DNA from: Burkholderiaceae bacterium
Lineage (GTDB): Bacteria > Pseudomonadota > Gammaproteobacteria > Burkholderiales > Burkholderiaceae_C
Reading direction: 5' to 3'
Length of the DNA stretch: 6,607 nucleotides
Assembly (NCBI GenBank): GCA_017999135.1
Contig: JAGOBT010000019.1
Span: 1 to 6,607, forward strand
A model generated the notes under the pieces. The model did no database searches, was not told the DNA's origin, and worked only from the letters and a program-made list of their open reading frames with translations. Of this stretch, positions 1 to 6,529 are shown one piece after another; position 1 is the first letter of the stretch; each line of letters begins with the position of its first letter. The position numbers were made by a program, and so were the translations under genes.

Positions 1-401
1 CGCAGCTGCAGGCCCAGCAGCGACGGCACCGACAGCGCGGCCTGCACCCGCGGCAGGCGCAGCGCCTCGCGGCCGGCGGCGTCGCGCAGCACCACGTCCT
101 GCAGCTGGAAGCTGGGCAGCCAGCCACCGCCCTGCGCAGCCAGTTGCCCGATCTGCACCGGATGCCCCAATGCCCGCGTGGCCAGCACTTCCACCCGCGG
201 GCGCCATTCATCCAGACGCGGCAGAATCCAGGCATGCAGGCTGACCCAGGCCGCCACAGCAGCGGCCACACCTGCCAAGACCAAGCCCCATGCAACAAGC
301 CAGGCCCAGCGACCGAGGGTGCGCAGCCAGCCCGGCCAGGATGGGCGCCACCACCGGCCGGCCGGTTGGCGCACCGCAGCTGACAACGACGAGTGAGGCA
401 T
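1..401 (-). CDS. yhdP: YhdP-family AsmA-like envelope protein, N-terminal part only
   Basis: Reading the minus strand from the ATG at 401-399 gives an open frame of 133 codons that leaves the window still open, so the C-terminal bulk of the protein is missing. The visible part has an Arg/Trp-rich cytoplasmic start (residues 1-31), one hydrophobic segment (about 32-56, rich in Ala, Val, Leu and Trp), then the periplasmic beginning of the family: PRLDEWRPRVE (61-71), the turn ALGHPVQIG (77-85), GGWLPSF (92-98), DVVLRDAAGREALRLP (102-117). These match the N-terminus of YhdP/TIGR02099 proteins, which usually exceed 1200 residues. In E. coli, YhdP with TamB and YdbH supports phospholipid movement from inner to outer membrane; that role is inferred here. 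No Shine-Dalgarno precedes the ATG. It is divergent from glnE. Family assignment is fairly sure; the exact start is less so. Confidence 0.85.
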   Translation of the reverse strand, partial: MPHSSLSAAVRQPAGRWWRPSWPGWLRTLGRWAWLVAWGLVLAGVAAAVAAWVSLHAWILPRLDEWRPRVEVLATRALGHPVQIGQLAAQGGGWLPSFQLQDVVLRDAAGREALRLPRVQAALSVPSLLGLQL

Positions 402-487
402 GAATGAGGAGCGAGAACCGGAGCGCAGTGCCTGAATGCAGCCTGCCACTGTGCAGCCCGTGCGGTCTTTGCGGCCCCTGCGTCCCG

Positions 488-511
488 GCCCGGCACCGCG
501 TGGCGCCGGGC
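488..511. other. G+C-rich inverted repeat in the yhdP/glnE intergenic region
   Basis: GCCCGGC at 488-494 is the exact reverse complement of GCCGGGC at 505-511, with a 10-base loop. It has no T-run, so it is not a terminator. If yhdP is transcribed from the -10-like element at 520-525, this stem would sit near the 5' end of its roughly 110-base leader and could stabilise or shield it. In DNA of this composition a 7-bp stem may be chance. Confidence 0.3.
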
Positions 512-519
512 TGCGGGGC

Positions 520-529
520 AATCTAGCAC
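520..529. promoter_or_regulatory. Putative overlapping -10 elements for glnE (+) and yhdP (-)
   Basis: On the plus strand TAGCAC (524-529) lies 17 bases before the glnE ATG at 547. On the minus strand the same place reads TGC followed by TAGATT (525-520), an extended -10-like sequence pointing to yhdP. CTAG-containing hexamers are rare in this DNA and three of them sit just ahead of gene starts. No convincing -35 is visible in either direction, so this rests on the -10 alone. Confidence 0.35.
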
Positions 530-546
530 AGAGCCCCGGGCGCCCC

Positions 547-3303
547 ATGGGTTCCGAACTTCACCTGCCGGACACGTCCGCCCCGCGCGCGGCGGCCGAC
601 CACAGCCGCTTCGTGCAACGCATCCGGCGCCGCTATGCGGCCGATCTGCCGCTGCTGCCACCGGGCTTGCCCGACGCCGAGGCCATCACCACGCTGGTGG
701 GGCAGTTGCAGGCCGGTGGCCGTGCGCTGCCGTCGGCGCTGCGGGTGGCGCGCCAGCTGGTGCTGGAGCGGCTGGCGGTGCTGGACGTGGAGCAGGCCGC
801 ACCGCTGGACCACATCACCCACACGATGACGGCGCTGGCCGAGGCCACGCTGGAGATCGCCCTGGCCGCCGCCCGCGCCGTGCAGGACGCCCGCCACGGC
901 GCCCCGCGCGACGCGCAAGGCCGCGTGATCGACTTCTGGATCATCGGCATGGGCAAGCTCGGCGCGCGCGAGCTGAACGTGTCGTCCGACATCGACCTGA
1001 TCTACGTGTACGAGGACGACGGCCAGACCGACGGCTCGGTGCAAGTCAGCGCGCATGAATACTTCACCCAGGTGGCCAAGCGGCTGTATGCGCTGATTGG
1101 CGACACCACCGACGACGGCTTCGTCTTCCGTGTCGACCTGGCGCTGCGGCCCAACGGCAACTCGGGCCCGCCGGTGGTCAGCATGGGCATGCTGGAAGAG
1201 TACTTCCAGGTGCAGGGCCGCGAATGGGAGCGCTTTGCCTGGCTCAAGAGCCGGGTGGTGGCACCGCGTGCGGCCGTCACCAGCGGGCGGGCCCTGCCGC
1301 TGCGGGCGCTGGTGTCGCACTTCGTCTACCGGCGCTACCTGGACTACGGCATCTTCGAAGGCCTGCGCCAGCTGCACCGCAAGATCCGTGAAGAGGCCCA
1401 GCGCCGCGCCGCCGGCCGGCCCGAGCGCGCGAACGACGTGAAGCTCTCGCGCGGCGGCATCCGCGAGATCGAGTTCATCGTGCAGCTGCTGCTGGTGGTG
1501 CGCGGCGGGCAGTTTCCCGAGATCCGCACCCGCAGCACCCTCAAGAGCCTGCACAAGCTGGCCGGCCGCGGGCTGATGAAGCCCGAGACCGCGCGCAAGC
1601 TCGACCAGGCCTATGTGTTCCTGCGCCAGGTGGAGCACCGCATCCAGTTCCTGGACGACCAGCAGACCCACCTGCTGCCGACCAACGACGCCGATCTCGA
1701 TTGGATCGCCCGCTCGCTGGGCCTGTGCGACGACGCCGACGCCCGCCTGTCGCAGGCCTGCGGCCTGCTCGACCGGCTGTGCGAGATCCGCGAGCTGGTG
1801 GCCAATGAATTCGACGCCCTGCTGCACGACAGCCAGGGCGGCGCCCCGCGCAGCGGCTGCAAGAACTGTGGCCCCGGGCCGCAGGCCATTGACAGCGAAG
1901 GGCTGCTGGAGCGCCTGCCGCCCGGCCTGGCCGAACGCATCCAGCCCTGGCGCGAGCAGCCGCGCGTGCTGGCGCTGCGCGACGAGAGCAAGCTGCGCCT
2001 GGGCCGGCTGGTCCAGCGCACCGGCGCCTGCGTCGACGACGGCGACTGCACCGAGGCCGCCGCCCTGCGCTTCATCGACTGGCTCGAACCGCTGCTGCGC
2101 CGCGACAGCTACCTGGCCCTGCTGGCCGAGCGGCCCGAGGTGCTGCGCCGCCTGCTGCGCCTGCTGGGCCTGGCGCGCTGGCCGATGCAGTACCTGATGC
2201 GCCACCCCGGCGTGATCGACGAGCTGTCGGACGAACGCCTGCTGCACGAGCGCTTCAACGCCGCGGAGTACATCGCCGGGCTGGATGACCGCCACCAGGC
2301 CTGGCAGCGCGCCGGCGAGGACAACGAAGACGCCCTGCTCGACACCCTGCGCCATGCCCACCATGCCGAGGTGTTCCGCACCCTGGTGCGCGACGTGGAA
2401 GGCCTGATCACCGTCGAGCAGGTGGCCGACGACCTGTCGGCACTGGCCGACGCCACGCTCGACTGCACGCTGCGCTGGGCCTGGCCGCGGCTGCGCCAGC
2501 ACCACCGGCCGGTGCCCACGTTTGCCGTCATCGCCTACGGCAAGCTGGGCGGCAAGGAGCTGGGCTACGGCAGCGACCTGGACGTGGTGTTCCTGTACGA
2601 CGACACCGACGAGTCCGACCCGGATCGCGCGCAGGAGGCCTACGGCCACTTCGTGCGCAAGCTGATCACCTGGCTGACGCTGCGCACCGCCGCCGGCGAG
2701 CTATTCGACATCGACACCGCGCTGCGGCCCAACGGCAATTCCGGCCTGCTGGTCACGTCGATCCACAGCTTCGAGCGTTACCAGGTGGGCCGCGGCGGCA
2801 ACACCGCCTGGACCTGGGAGCACCAGGCGCTGACCCGCGCGCGCTTCTGCGCCGGATCACCCGCGCTGGCGGCGCGTTTCGACGCGGTGCGCCGCCAGGT
2901 GCTGGCCACCCCGCGCGACCCCGCCGGGCTGCAGCGCGAGGTGCTGGAGATGCGCGAGAAGGTGCGCGCGGCCCGGCCGGTGAAGGACGGGCGCTACGAC
3001 GTCAAGCACAGCGCCGGCGGCATGATGGACGCCGAGTTCGCGGTGCAGTACCTCGTGCTGGCCCACGGTCAGCGCCACCCCGCGCTGCTGGACAACGCCG
3101 GCAACATCGCCCTGCTGCAGCGGGCCGAGGCCGCCGGCCTGCTGCCGGCCGGCGTGGGCCAGGCCGCCGCCGATGCCTACCGCGAGCTGCGCCGCGCCCA
3201 GCATGCGGCGCGGCTGGACGAGCGACCCACCCAGGTCGAGCCCGACACGCTGGCCCGCGAGTGCGACGCCATCCTGGCGCTGTGGCAGGCCGTCTTCGGC
3301 TGA
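547..3303 (+). CDS. glnE: Bifunctional glutamine synthetase adenylyltransferase/adenylyl-removase
   Basis: This cytoplasmic enzyme attaches AMP to, and removes it from, a tyrosine of glutamine synthetase, responding to PII and glutamine. Both nucleotidyltransferase domains are complete. The N-terminal removase has GMGKLGARELN starting at 134, acidic pair D148/D150 in SSDIDL and a third acid D197 in DLALRPNGNSG. The C-terminal transferase has YGKLGGKELGYGSD, pair D677/D679 and D723 in DTALRPNGNSG. Each is followed by the GlnD-like helical segment (KLSRGGIREIEF from 299; VKHSAGGMMDAEF from 819). I chose ATG 547, giving 918 residues (E. coli about 946), because family similarity begins just after it at HSRFVQRIRRRY. 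The upstream ATG at 436 would add 37 Pro/Arg-rich residues across a likely promoter. No clear Shine-Dalgarno precedes either start. The linker carries C438-x-x-C441 and C495, C501. Identity is essentially certain; the start is moderately sure. Confidence 0.97.
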   Translation: MGSELHLPDTSAPRAAADHSRFVQRIRRRYAADLPLLPPGLPDAEAITTLVGQLQAGGRALPSALRVARQLVLERLAVLDVEQAAPLDHITHTMTALAEATLEIALAAARAVQDARHGAPRDAQGRVIDFWIIGMGKLGARELNVSSDIDLIYVYEDDGQTDGSVQVSAHEYFTQVAKRLYALIGDTTDDGFVFRVDLALRPNGNSGPPVVSMGMLEEYFQVQGREWERFAWLKSRVVAPRAAVTSGRALPLRALVSHFVYRRYLDYGIFEGLRQLHRKIREEAQRRAAGRPERANDVKLSRGGIREIEFIVQLLLVVRGGQFPEIRTRSTLKSLHKLAGRGLMKPETARKLDQAYVFLRQVEHRIQFLDDQQTHLLPTNDADLDWIARSLGLCDDADARLSQACGLLDRLCEIRELVANEFDALLHDSQGGAPRSGCKNCGPGPQAIDSEGLLERLPPGLAERIQPWREQPRVLALRDESKLRLGRLVQRTGACVDDGDCTEAAALRFIDWLEPLLRRDSYLALLAERPEVLRRLLRLLGLARWPMQYLMRHPGVIDELSDERLLHERFNAAEYIAGLDDRHQAWQRAGEDNEDALLDTLRHAHHAEVFRTLVRDVEGLITVEQVADDLSALADATLDCTLRWAWPRLRQHHRPVPTFAVIAYGKLGGKELGYGSDLDVVFLYDDTDESDPDRAQEAYGHFVRKLITWLTLRTAAGELFDIDTALRPNGNSGLLVTSIHSFERYQVGRGGNTAWTWEHQALTRARFCAGSPALAARFDAVRRQVLATPRDPAGLQREVLEMREKVRAARPVKDGRYDVKHSAGGMMDAEFAVQYLVLAHGQRHPALLDNAGNIALLQRAEAAGLLPAGVGQAAADAYRELRRAQHAARLDERPTQVEPDTLARECDAILALWQAVFG

Positions 3304-3914
3304 GCCTGCGGCTGGCGGCGCTGCCCGCCTGGGTGCACTGGGCCGGCCTGTGCGGGGCGGCGGCGCTGGGCGCACTGCTGGCGCAGGCGGTCGACCCGTC
3401 GCGCATCAACTGGCAGCCACCGCTGGCCTTCAGCGAGCCCTGGCGCAGCGTGACCGCGGCCTGGGTGCACCTGAGCCCGCTGCACCTGGCGGGCAACCTG
3501 GCCGCCACCGCGGTGGTGGCGCTGCTGGGCCGGGCCGCCGGCTGCGGCCGACGGGCGGCCGTGGCCTGGGCGCTGGCCTGGCCGCTGACCCAGCTGGGGC
3601 TGCTGGCACAGCCGGCACTCACCGCCTACGGCGGCCTGTCGGGCGTGCTGCATGCGGCGGTGGCGGTGGTCACCTGGCAGCTGCTGCGCGGCGACCGCGG
3701 GCGCCGGCGCGCCATCGGTGCCGCGCTGGCCGCCGGCCTGCTGGCCAAGCTGTGGCTGGAAGCGCCGTGGCAGGGCCCGCTGCACCAGGTGGCCGGCTGG
3801 GACTTCCCGGTCGCCCCGGCCGCCCATGCCAGCGGCACGCTGGCCGGCTGGCTGTGCGCCCTGGCCTGCGGCGTGGGCAGCGCTGCAGACCGGCCGCCGC
3901 CGGCCAGCCCGTAG
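3261..3914 (+). CDS. rrtA: Rhombosortase (rhomboid-family GlyGly-CTERM serine protease)
   Basis: This 217-residue inner-membrane protein has about six hydrophobic segments (roughly 24-44, 65-90, 98-118, 122-141, 151-167, 184-205). Rhomboid hallmarks are present: H75-x-x-x-N79 in LHLAGNL, catalytic-type GLSG with S127 followed by H131, and a His in the last membrane segment, H189 in PAAHASGTLAG. The GLSGVLH motif, the later LLAKLWLE...GP stretch and the FPV-x5-H ending fit the rhombosortase subfamily rather than general GlpG-type rhomboids. Known rhombosortases cleave proteins bearing a C-terminal GlyGly-CTERM signal, as for VesB in Vibrio cholerae. No such substrate is in this window. The longest start is GTG 3261, overlapping glnE by 43 bases; GTG 3282 or 3333 are alternatives, and none has a good Shine-Dalgarno. 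The overlap suggests translational coupling to glnE. Confidence 0.82.
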   Translation: MRRHPGAVAGRLRLSLRLAALPAWVHWAGLCGAAALGALLAQAVDPSRINWQPPLAFSEPWRSVTAAWVHLSPLHLAGNLAATAVVALLGRAAGCGRRAAVAWALAWPLTQLGLLAQPALTAYGGLSGVLHAAVAVVTWQLLRGDRGRRRAIGAALAAGLLAKLWLEAPWQGPLHQVAGWDFPVAPAAHASGTLAGWLCALACGVGSAADRPPPASP

Positions 3915-3917
3915 CAT
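3912..3917 (+). promoter_or_regulatory. Putative -10 element immediately before the EamA gene
   Basis: TAGCAT at 3912-3917 also supplies the stop codon of the rhombosortase gene. A start site seven or eight bases downstream would fall at about 3924-3925, on the ATG of the transporter, which would give a leaderless message. No -35 match is visible 16-18 bases upstream, so the call is weak. Confidence 0.25.
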
Positions 3918-3924
3918 CGGCCCG

Positions 3925-4878
3925 ATGACCGACCGCCGTTCCCAGCTCGATGCGCTGGCCATCGTCACCCTGGTGGGCTGCTGCGCGCTGTGGGGCCTGA
4001 ACCATGTGGTGACCAAGGCCACGCTGACCGAGATTCCGCCGCTGCTGCAGGCCGGTGCGCGCTCGGTGGGCGCGGCGATGCTGGTGGCGCTGTGGGCCGG
4101 CGCGCGCGGCATCTCGCTGAGCCTGCGCAACGGCACCCTCACCGGCGGCCTGCTGGCCGGCGGCACCTTCGCGGCCGAGTTCGCCTGCATCTACTGGGGC
4201 CTGCAGTACACCGAGGCCTCGCGCATGATCGTCTTCATCTACCTGGCGCCGTTCGTGGTGGCGCTGGGCATGCCGCTGGTGGCCCACAGCGAGCGGCCCA
4301 GCGCGGCCCAGCTGGCCGGGCTGGCGGTGGCCTTCAGCGGCGTGGCCTGGGCGTTTGCCGAGGGCCTGACCGCCACCCCCGCACCGGGCAAGGAACTGCG
4401 CTGGCTGGGCGACGCGCTGGGCGTGCTGGCCGCGGTGCTGTGGGGCGCCAACACCCTGGTGCTGCGCGGCAGCCGGCTGGCCACCGCCGAACCGGTGCAG
4501 ACGCTGTTCTACCAGCTGGCAGTGTCGGGCCCGCTGCTGCTGGCCGGCTCGTGGCTGGCGGGCGAGGCCTGGCCGGCGCCGGCGCAGCTGAGCACCCGGG
4601 CCTGGGCGATGATGGGCTTCCAGGTGGTGGTGATCAGCGCGGCCAGCTACCTGCTGTGGTTCTGGCTGCTGCGCCGCTACCCGGCCACCCAGGTCACGGT
4701 GTTCACGCTGCTCACGCCGCTGTTCGGCCTGCTGGCCGGCGTGGGCCTGCTGGGCGAGCCGCTGACGCTGCGCCTGGCAGTGGCCTGCGCCACGGTGGCG
4801 GTGGGCATCGCGCTGGTGAACCGCGCGCCGCAGCGGCTGTCACCTGCGGGAAGCACACCGGCCACGCCACGCACCTAG
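3925..4878 (+). CDS. EamA/DMT-superfamily inner-membrane transporter
   Basis: The product is a 317-residue integral membrane protein with two EamA repeats of about five helices each (roughly 9-145 and 160-299). The repeats begin with matching signatures: ALWGLNHVVTK (21-31) and AVLWGANTLVLR (170-181). The second repeat ends with LLGEPLTLRLA, the usual EamA last-helix entry. Such transporters typically export amino acids or other small metabolites; the substrate cannot be told from sequence. The open frame extends upstream to 3652, but that part is a shadow of the rhombosortase gene. ATG 3925 gives the usual family length and puts the first helix at residue 9. The gap from the preceding stop is 10 bases, with no Shine-Dalgarno, so it is either coupled to upstream translation or read as a leaderless message. 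The C-terminal tail is short, Pro/Thr-rich and presumably cytoplasmic. Confidence 0.9.
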   Translation: MTDRRSQLDALAIVTLVGCCALWGLNHVVTKATLTEIPPLLQAGARSVGAAMLVALWAGARGISLSLRNGTLTGGLLAGGTFAAEFACIYWGLQYTEASRMIVFIYLAPFVVALGMPLVAHSERPSAAQLAGLAVAFSGVAWAFAEGLTATPAPGKELRWLGDALGVLAAVLWGANTLVLRGSRLATAEPVQTLFYQLAVSGPLLLAGSWLAGEAWPAPAQLSTRAWAMMGFQVVVISAASYLLWFWLLRRYPATQVTVFTLLTPLFGLLAGVGLLGEPLTLRLAVACATVAVGIALVNRAPQRLSPAGSTPATPRT

Positions 4879-4905
4879 ACTGCGCCCCGCACACCCCTTC
4901 AGGAG
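4876..4905 (+). promoter_or_regulatory. Putative -10 element and strong ribosome binding site for the GST gene
   Basis: TAGACT (4876-4881) overlaps the stop codon of the transporter gene and would place a transcript start near 4888. AGGAG (4901-4905) lies 7 bases before the ATG at 4913 and is the best plus-strand Shine-Dalgarno in the window, which fixes the GST start. No -35 match is evident, so the promoter half is tentative and the binding-site half is solid. Confidence 0.5.
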
Positions 4906-4912
4906 ATGGTTC

Positions 4913-5575
4913 ATGCTCACGCTCTGCGGCTTCTCGGTTTCCAACTACTACAACAAGGTCAAGCTGGCCCTGCTGGAAAAGGGCATCCCGTTCAATGAAG
5001 AACTGGTGATGACCGGCAGCAAGGACGACGCCGTGCTGGCCGCCACGCCGCTGGGCAAGGTGCCCTTCCTGCGCACCGACGGCGGCACCCTGTGCGAAAG
5101 CCAGGTGATGGTCGACTACCTGGAGGCGGCCTACCCCGCCACGCCGCTGCTGCCGGCCGATGCGCTGGCCGCCGCCAAGGTGCGTGAGCTCTGCACCTTC
5201 ATCGACCTGCACCTGGAGCTGGTGGCGCGCGAGCTGTACGCCCAGGCCTTCTTCGGCGGCACCGTGCCGCAGGACACGCAAGACCGCGTGCGCAAGCAGC
5301 TCACGAAGAACATCGCCGGCTTCCAGCGCCTGGCCAAGTTCGGCCCCTATGTGGCCGGCGACAGCTTCACCCTGGCCGACTGCGCCGCCTATGTCAGCCT
5401 GCCGCTGGTGGCCCTGGCCACCAAGAAGGTGCTGGGCGAAGACCTGCTGGCGGCCGCCGGCATCGACTGGAAGGCCTACGCCGGCCTGATCGCCCAGCGC
5501 CCCAGCGCCCAGAAGGTGGACGCCGACAAGAAGGCGGACGCTGCGCGCATGGCCGCCGCGGCCAAGGCGGGCTGA
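4913..5575 (+). CDS. Glutathione S-transferase family protein
   Basis: This 220-residue cytosolic protein has the two-domain GST layout. The thioredoxin-like N-terminal half (1 to about 75) shows an early serine/tyrosine cluster, SVSNYYNKVK (8-17), where the catalytic hydroxyl of the family normally lies. It also has the cis-proline loop GKVPFL (P51) and the glutathione-gripping E62-S63 in CESQVM. The helical C-terminal half contains the N-capping box T153-x-x-D156 in SFTLADCAAYV, a folding motif of the fold. No Cys is placed like the omega/beta-class catalytic Cys; C5 is in the first strand. The family conjugates or reduces electrophiles with glutathione, but the substrate here is unknown. 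The tail (about 200-220) is rich in Lys and Ala. It follows the transporter by 34 bases and is the last gene of the plus-strand run. Confidence 0.92.
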   Translation: MLTLCGFSVSNYYNKVKLALLEKGIPFNEELVMTGSKDDAVLAATPLGKVPFLRTDGGTLCESQVMVDYLEAAYPATPLLPADALAAAKVRELCTFIDLHLELVARELYAQAFFGGTVPQDTQDRVRKQLTKNIAGFQRLAKFGPYVAGDSFTLADCAAYVSLPLVALATKKVLGEDLLAAAGIDWKAYAGLIAQRPSAQKVDADKKADAARMAAAAKAG

Positions 5576-5590
5576 TCGGCCGATCAGCCC
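5569..5590. repeat. Perfect 22-base palindrome over the GST stop codon
   Basis: GGGCTGATCGG (5569-5579) is followed directly by its exact reverse complement CCGATCAGCCC (5580-5590), with no spacer. The TGA stop of the GST gene (5573-5575) lies in the left arm. In RNA it could form a stem of about 9 bp with a 4-base loop, just before the main terminator. In DNA it is a symmetrical site with two GATC sequences. It has no T-run, so alone it would not be a classic intrinsic terminator. Confidence 0.75.
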
Positions 5591-5596
5591 TGCAGA

Positions 5597-5630
5597 ATCA
5601 AAAAACCGGCCCTTGGGCCGGTTTTTTGAT
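5597..5630. terminator. Bidirectional intrinsic terminator between convergent genes
   Basis: A 16-bp perfect inverted repeat has a core ACCGGCCC/GGGCCGGT and a TT centre (5613-5614), flanked by six A on the left (5600-5605) and six T on the right (5622-5627). It therefore gives a G+C hairpin followed by a U-run on both strands. It lies 21 bases after the GST stop and 20 bases after the stop of the convergent diiron-protein gene, so it can end transcription from both sides. Confidence 0.93.
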
Positions 5631-5650
5631 GCCCGTGCGGCAGGCGGATG

Positions 5651-6523
5651 TCAGGCTGGCCGGATGCCGTGCTTGGCCTGGGCCGCTGCGGCGGCCATCT
5701 GCTGGGTCACTTCCTTGCGGTAGCGGTTCAGTTCCTGGACGCTGGCGAAGCTGCGCTCCATCAGCAGGCTCATGTTGTGCAGGATGCGCTCGACCACCTT
5801 GTTCTCCCACACGCTGTCGAACTGGATCTGCTTGTCCAGCCAGTGCTCCAGCCAGGCCGGGTCGGGCAGACGGCTCTGGATGGTGTCACGCGGGAACAGC
5901 GCCTCGTTCACATGCAGGTTGGTGGGGTGCAGCGCCTGCGCGGTGCGGCGTGCACTGGCCATCAGCACGCCCACCTTGGTGAAGGCGGCACGGGCCTCGT
6001 CGCCAAACCGGTTGAGCGCGCGCTTCATGTAGCGCAGGTAGGCGCCGCCGTGGCGGGCCTCGTCCTTGGCCAGGGTCTCGTAGATCTGCTTGATGACCGG
6101 CTCGCTGTGCCATTCGGCCGCACGTCGGTACCAGTGGTTCAGCCGCACCTCGCCGCAGAAGTGCAGCATCAGGGTTTCCAGCGCCGGGGCCGGGTCGAAC
6201 TCGAAGCGGATGGCGTGCAGTTCGGCCTCGGTGGGCACCAGGTCGGGCCGGAAGCGGCGCAGGTACTCCATCAGCACCAGGCTGTGCTTCTGCTCCTCGA
6301 AGAACCACACGCTCATGAAGGCCGAGAAATCGCTGTCGTCGCGGTTGTCACGCAGGAACATCTCGGTGGCCGGCAGCGCCGCCCACTCGGTGATGGCATT
6401 CATCTTGATGGTCTGCGCCTGGTCTTCGGTCAGGCGGCTGGCGTCGAACTGGGCCCACGCGATGTCGGTGTCCATGTTCCAGCGCACGGCTTCGAGCTGC
6501 TTGAACAGTTCAGGGTAGAGCAT
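5651..6523 (-). CDS. Ferritin-like diiron protein, acyl-ACP-desaturase-like
   Basis: The predicted 290-residue soluble, mainly helical protein carries a full set of diiron ligands: E46 (ITEW), E77-x-x-H80 (FEEQKH), E125 (CGEVRLNHW) and E155-x-x-H158 (DEARHG). The order E, ExxH, E, ExxH with about 30 residues inside each pair is that of soluble acyl-ACP desaturases and ribonucleotide-reductase-like four-helix-bundle enzymes. The DEARHG motif resembles the desaturase form. The protein is shorter than plant stearoyl-ACP desaturases. I recall close relatives in Burkholderiales annotated only as ferritin-like or acyl-ACP desaturase, so the reaction and substrate are unproven. I chose ATG 6523 over the in-frame ATG at 6595 because GGAAAG (6535-6530) lies six bases upstream and the extra 24 residues would cross a -10-like element. 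The tail is Ala/Gln-rich. It is convergent with the GST gene and shares its terminator. Confidence 0.85.
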   Translation of the reverse strand: MLYPELFKQLEAVRWNMDTDIAWAQFDASRLTEDQAQTIKMNAITEWAALPATEMFLRDNRDDSDFSAFMSVWFFEEQKHSLVLMEYLRRFRPDLVPTEAELHAIRFEFDPAPALETLMLHFCGEVRLNHWYRRAAEWHSEPVIKQIYETLAKDEARHGGAYLRYMKRALNRFGDEARAAFTKVGVLMASARRTAQALHPTNLHVNEALFPRDTIQSRLPDPAWLEHWLDKQIQFDSVWENKVVERILHNMSLLMERSFASVQELNRYRKEVTQQMAAAAAQAKHGIRPA

Positions 6524-6529
6524 GAGGGT

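Larger units (their letters stand above)
402..546. other. Divergent intergenic region between yhdP and glnE
   Basis: These 145 bases separate the two divergent starts. They contain a Pro/Arg-coding, low-complexity stretch that would extend GlnE by 37 residues if the ATG at 436 were used. I read it as non-coding because those residues do not resemble the family N-terminus and because a TAG-containing -10-like element lies inside it. A short G+C hairpin (488-511) is also present. I see no PII/NtrC-type or sigma-54 site (no GG-N10-GC with a convincing consensus). Confidence 0.6.

Noticed and set aside
353..366. 14-base palindrome of repeated CCGG/GGCC units inside the yhdP-like gene
   Set aside because: It falls within coding sequence for Pro-Ala-Gly-Arg and is readily explained by base composition; no partner copy was seen.
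144..396. Two small plus-strand open frames (79 and 72 codons) before glnE
   Set aside because: They lie opposite the well-supported yhdP-like coding sequence, overlap one another in different frames and show no recognisable domain.
436..546. Extension of GlnE to the ATG at 436
   Set aside because: The 37 extra residues are Pro/Arg/Gly-rich without family similarity, and they span the putative promoter. Family similarity begins just after ATG 547.
523..2649. Long minus-strand open frame (708 codons) opposite glnE
   Set aside because: It is antisense to a gene with unmistakable conserved motifs. Its product is a low-complexity mix of Gln, Ala, Val, Gly and His with no family features, as expected for the mirror frame of a G+C-rich gene that lacks stops.
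3652..3924. Extension of the EamA protein upstream to 3652
   Set aside because: This part is out of frame within the rhombosortase gene and encodes Arg/Trp/Pro-rich shadow sequence. The transporter would gain 91 residues unlike any family member.
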